Shown: positions 5,531 to 7,310 of the stretch, piece by piece
Layout: every line of letters begins with the position of its first letter
Numbering within the stretch: position 1 is the stretch's first letter
Source of the DNA: Tannerella sp.
Lineage (GTDB): Bacteria; Bacteroidota; Bacteroidia; Bacteroidales; Tannerellaceae
DNA length: 7,310 bases
NCBI GenBank assembly: GCA_031260095.1
Contig: JAIRKN010000215.1
Coordinates: forward strand, 1 to 7,310
Reading direction: 5' to 3'
Notes under the pieces: model-generated
What the model was told of the DNA's origin: nothing
Databases searched by the model: none
The model's input: the letters and a program-made list of their open reading frames with translations, nothing else
Position numbers and translations under genes: made by a program

Positions 5531-6739
5531 ATGGAAAAAAATCATTTTGAATTAGAAACTGAGAAGCTTAAAGACATTGCTTTGTCGCTTCAATCGAAGG
5601 TAGAAAAAGGCTTAAAGGAGGAGGATACGGAGATCCTTTGTATACCGACTTATATTGTTCCCAAAACGACCAAAATCAACGGAAAAGCATTGGTGCTAGA
5701 CCTGGGCGGGACAAACTACCGGGTGGCAACGGTTCACCTGACAGACGGAAATGTAACCATACACCCCAAAAACGGCTGGAAAAAAGACCTGAGTATCATG
5801 CGAACTCCCGGCTTCACACGCGAAGATCTGCACCGGGAACAAGCCGATCCGATCATGGAAATAAAACGAGAAGAAGAAATGCCGATAGGGTATTGTTTTT
5901 CTTATAGCGCCGAATCGTTGACCAATGGCGATGTTAAGCTGCTGAACTGGACAAAGGGTGTTCATATTGAGGAAATGACAGGCCAACCTGTGGGCCGGCC
6001 CTTGCTGGAGTACCTCAACAAAATTACCACACCCGGATTTACGGATATCAAAGTAATAAATGATACCGTTGCCAGTCTGTTTGCCGGACTTGCAGACGGG
6101 GAATACGACGCTTATATCGGACTGATTGTAGGCACAGGCACCAACATGGCAACCTTCATCGACGCAGACCGGATTCCTAAAATCGACCCTTCGTTCAAAG
6201 GCAAAGGTCTGATCCCGGTGAACCTAGAGTCAGGAAATTTCCATCCGCCGCATCTTACGGATATCGACGAAAAAGTCGATGCACAAACCGATACGAAAGG
6301 CTCTCAACGGTTTGAAAAAGCGGTTTCCGGAATGTATCTGGGAGATATCCTCAGGACCGTATTTCCATCCGACAAATTTGAAGAAAAGTTTGATGCGCGG
6401 AAACTGACAAGTATCTTGAACTATCCCGATATCTATAAGGAAAAATACGTAAAGGTAGCCGGGTGGATATACGAACGTTCCGCCAAATTAACGGCCGCTT
6501 CACTGGCAGGACTTATCATGGTACTAGCTTCTCACAACCCGGCGATGAAAACAGTTAAATTAGTAGCCGAAGGCAGTTTGTTCTGGAGTGAATACAGGGA
6601 AGATTCCGATTATAAAGACCTGGTAATGGAAGAACTCCATCTTCTGTTGGAGGTATCAGGGCTTGAGTATGTCAAGATTGCAATCCGTCCGATAGAAAAT
6701 GCAAATCTGACAGGTTCTGCCATCGCTGCATTATCATAG
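5531..6739 (+). CDS. Hexokinase (eukaryote-type hexokinase family)
   Basis: Phosphorylates hexoses with ATP at the entry of glycolysis; cytoplasmic. With the start at 5531 it has 402 residues, somewhat shorter than a yeast hexokinase. Motifs in order: phosphate-1 LDLGGTNYRV (56-65) with D57; sugar-binding GYCFSYSAES (120-129) and WTKG (140-143); VINDTVASLFAG (175-186) with catalytic base D178; phosphate-2 GLIVGTGTNMA (197-207); NLESGNF (231-237) with sugar-binding E233; VSGMYLGDILR (265-275), a hallmark of the eukaryotic hexokinase fold rather than ROK or bacterial glucokinases; and the adenosine motif VAEGSLFW (345-352). Bacteroides fragilis has a described hexokinase HexA; I suspect this is its counterpart but cannot confirm orthology. 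Single-gene transcript, divergent from MaoC. The open frame runs further upstream (to 5288) only because the intergenic and MaoC antisense DNA lacks stops. Confidence 0.93.
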   Translation: MEKNHFELETEKLKDIALSLQSKVEKGLKEEDTEILCIPTYIVPKTTKINGKALVLDLGGTNYRVATVHLTDGNVTIHPKNGWKKDLSIMRTPGFTREDLHREQADPIMEIKREEEMPIGYCFSYSAESLTNGDVKLLNWTKGVHIEEMTGQPVGRPLLEYLNKITTPGFTDIKVINDTVASLFAGLADGEYDAYIGLIVGTGTNMATFIDADRIPKIDPSFKGKGLIPVNLESGNFHPPHLTDIDEKVDAQTDTKGSQRFEKAVSGMYLGDILRTVFPSDKFEEKFDARKLTSILNYPDIYKEKYVKVAGWIYERSAKLTAASLAGLIMVLASHNPAMKTVKLVAEGSLFWSEYREDSDYKDLVMEELHLLLEVSGLEYVKIAIRPIENANLTGSAIAALS

Positions 6740-6793
6740 CTTTTTCAAGCAGATGTTCCGCACGCGGGCGTAGAGAAAAAGCGGGTCTGCCCG
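6739..6793 (+). repeat. Crossed inverted repeats at the hexokinase 3' end
   Basis: gctttttc (6739-6746, its first base being the last base of the stop codon) is the exact complement of gaaaaagc (6775-6782). gcaga (6749-6753) complements tctgc (6786-6790). The two stems cross, a pseudoknot topology. A short hairpin cggg-tctg-cccg (6782-6793) and cgggc/gcccg (6765-6769 with 6789-6793) compete for the same bases. A T6 run comes only at 6817-6822, after a weak stem, so this is not a textbook terminator. Confidence 0.4.
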
Positions 6794-6951
6794 AAAAGAA
6801 TCCTGCAAAATGATTGTTTTTTAGAAAGCAATACATATTATGCGGCAGGATGGATGTACTATTATTTGCAACATAATTTTAAACGACGTTCTGTATAAAC
6901 AGTTAGCAAAAAGTATTCTAATGGTAGAAACAGCAAGATATTATGATCGGC

Positions 6952-6985
6952 TACGCCCCTTTGGGAGGGGCGTAATTTGCTTATT
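6952..6985 (+). terminator. Probable intrinsic terminator downstream of hexokinase
   Basis: A perfect 9-bp stem, tacgcccct (6952-6960) and aggggcgta (6966-6974), with loop ttggg, followed by the T-rich atttgcttattt. The tail is interrupted, so efficiency is uncertain, and it lies more than 200 bases past the hexokinase stop. The arm gggagggg (6963-6970) can instead pair with cccctccc (6996-7003), an exact alternative partner. Confidence 0.45.
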
Positions 6986-7014
6986 TATAGCACATCCCCT
7001 CCCCCTCAGGCTGT

Positions 7015-7064
7015 CCGAGAACTCGGGTTTTGAATTATTTTTTTATTCAACCCGAAGTATTCGG
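7015..7064 (+). repeat. Chain of mutually exclusive hairpins
   Basis: Four segments can pair in a 1:2, 2:3, 3:4 pattern: ccga (7015-7018) with tcgg (7023-7026); tcgggtt...gaat (7023-7035) with attcaacccga (7045-7055, two unpaired T); ccgaa (7052-7056) with ttcgg (7060-7064). A run of seven T lies in the loop of the middle hairpin. This layout resembles attenuators, but no leader peptide or downstream gene in the right place supports that. Confidence 0.4.
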
Positions 7065-7145
7065 AAGGTTGTAAGAGTTGTATCGTGAAAATTTGGCATA
7101 TGAATAATCTTTCATTTTATTGTCTCATTCGGACTCGTATTACCC

Positions 7146-7166
7146 CCCATGAGCAATTTTCATGGG
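7146..7166. repeat. 7-bp hairpin cccatga / tcatggg
   Basis: cccatga (7146-7152) and tcatggg (7160-7166) form a perfect stem with a 7-base loop gcaattt. No T-run follows. Role unknown. Confidence 0.4.
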
Positions 7167-7245
7167 AAATGTGCCTCTTTGTTCTCATCTGAGGGCTGCG
7201 TACGAGCGCAGGAACTCCTTTAAGGGAAGCGAAATAAATATCTTA

Positions 7246-7277
7246 TAACAGTTTTTCAAAAAAAAGTATTATCTTTG
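7246..7277 (+). promoter_or_regulatory. Promoter reading off the right edge
   Basis: TATCTTTG at 7270-7277 is identical to the -7 boxes of the frd and hexokinase promoters and is likewise followed by C. The -33 position (about 7246-7250, aacag) is a poor match; a T-run sits slightly too close. Transcription would begin near 7283. Confidence 0.65.
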
Positions 7278-7288
7278 CACAAAAAAAG

Positions 7289-7310
7289 ATGAAACATACG
7301 CAAACTATAA
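7289..7310 (+). CDS. Possible start of a gene cut by the right edge
   Basis: ATG at 7289 opens a frame reading MKHTQTI to the window end, 11 bases after a good -7 box. The leader would be only about 5-7 bases, short but possible. The true start could equally lie beyond the edge. Nothing can be said of function. Confidence 0.3.

Larger units (their letters stand above)
6740..7269. other. Gene-free interval with multiple hairpins
   Basis: About 530 bases without a convincing gene. One 82-codon open frame (6840-7088) exists but runs through hairpin arms and resembles nothing. Besides the crossed repeats and terminator listed separately it holds: atcctgc (6800-6806) with gcaggat (6845-6851); a chain of alternative hairpins at 7015-7064; cccatga-N7-tcatggg (7146-7166); and ctgcg-tacgag-cgcag (7196-7211). 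A small RNA is possible, but no -7 box with the full TAnnTTTG match was found inside the interval on the plus strand before 7270. Confidence 0.5.

Noticed and set aside
6840..7088. 82-codon plus-strand ORF after hexokinase
   Set aside because: It runs through both arms of a 9-bp terminator-like hairpin, has no nearby promoter and no recognisable domain; composition looks non-coding.
1..7310. CRISPR array, IS element, tRNA genes
   Set aside because: No regularly spaced repeats, no transposase frame and no cloverleaf with the conserved T-arm were found on either strand.

Overview
The window looks like chromosome of an anaerobic Bacteroidales bacterium (Bacteroides/Parabacteroides-like; the genus is a guess). 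The grounds are: three plus-strand promoters with the Bacteroidota -7 box in the form TATCTTTG (521-528, 5495-5502, 7270-7277); AT-rich leaders without Shine-Dalgarno sequences; a frdC-frdA-frdB operon in the Bacteroidetes order with a five-helix dihaem-type cytochrome b subunit; and a eukaryote-type hexokinase of the kind known from Bacteroides.

Layout. 1-579: intergenic DNA. A minus-strand promoter (77-84) faces the left edge, where a gene start may be cut off. A GC-rich palindromic repeat block (about 161-320), a 14-bp inverted repeat (367-464) and a perfect 32-bp palindrome (467-498) follow, and the palindrome abuts the frd promoter. 580-4012: frdC, frdA and frdB, tightly spaced on the plus strand. 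These encode a complete quinol:fumarate reductase / succinate dehydrogenase, which carries electrons from menaquinol through haem b, three Fe-S clusters and covalent FAD to fumarate. 4020-4310: a GC-rich, strongly folded, non-coding stretch ending in a good intrinsic terminator. It is probably a structured RNA or structured 3' end, and it is the most interesting part of the window. 4338-5397: two minus-strand genes, a MaoC-type hot-dog hydratase followed by a small MORN-repeat protein with a C-terminal membrane anchor; both look more AT-rich than the frd genes. 5398-5530: a divergent promoter region. 5531-6739: hexokinase on the plus strand, which must start at 5531 because its promoter lies inside the longer open frame. 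6740-7269: no convincing gene, but several hairpins with mutually exclusive partners. 7270-7310: a promoter and perhaps the first codons of another plus-strand gene.

Together, the hexokinase feeds sugar into glycolysis and the Frd complex is the terminal step of the succinate/propionate fermentation typical of these gut anaerobes. The MaoC and MORN genes have no evident tie to either. No tRNA, rRNA, IS element or CRISPR array was seen.
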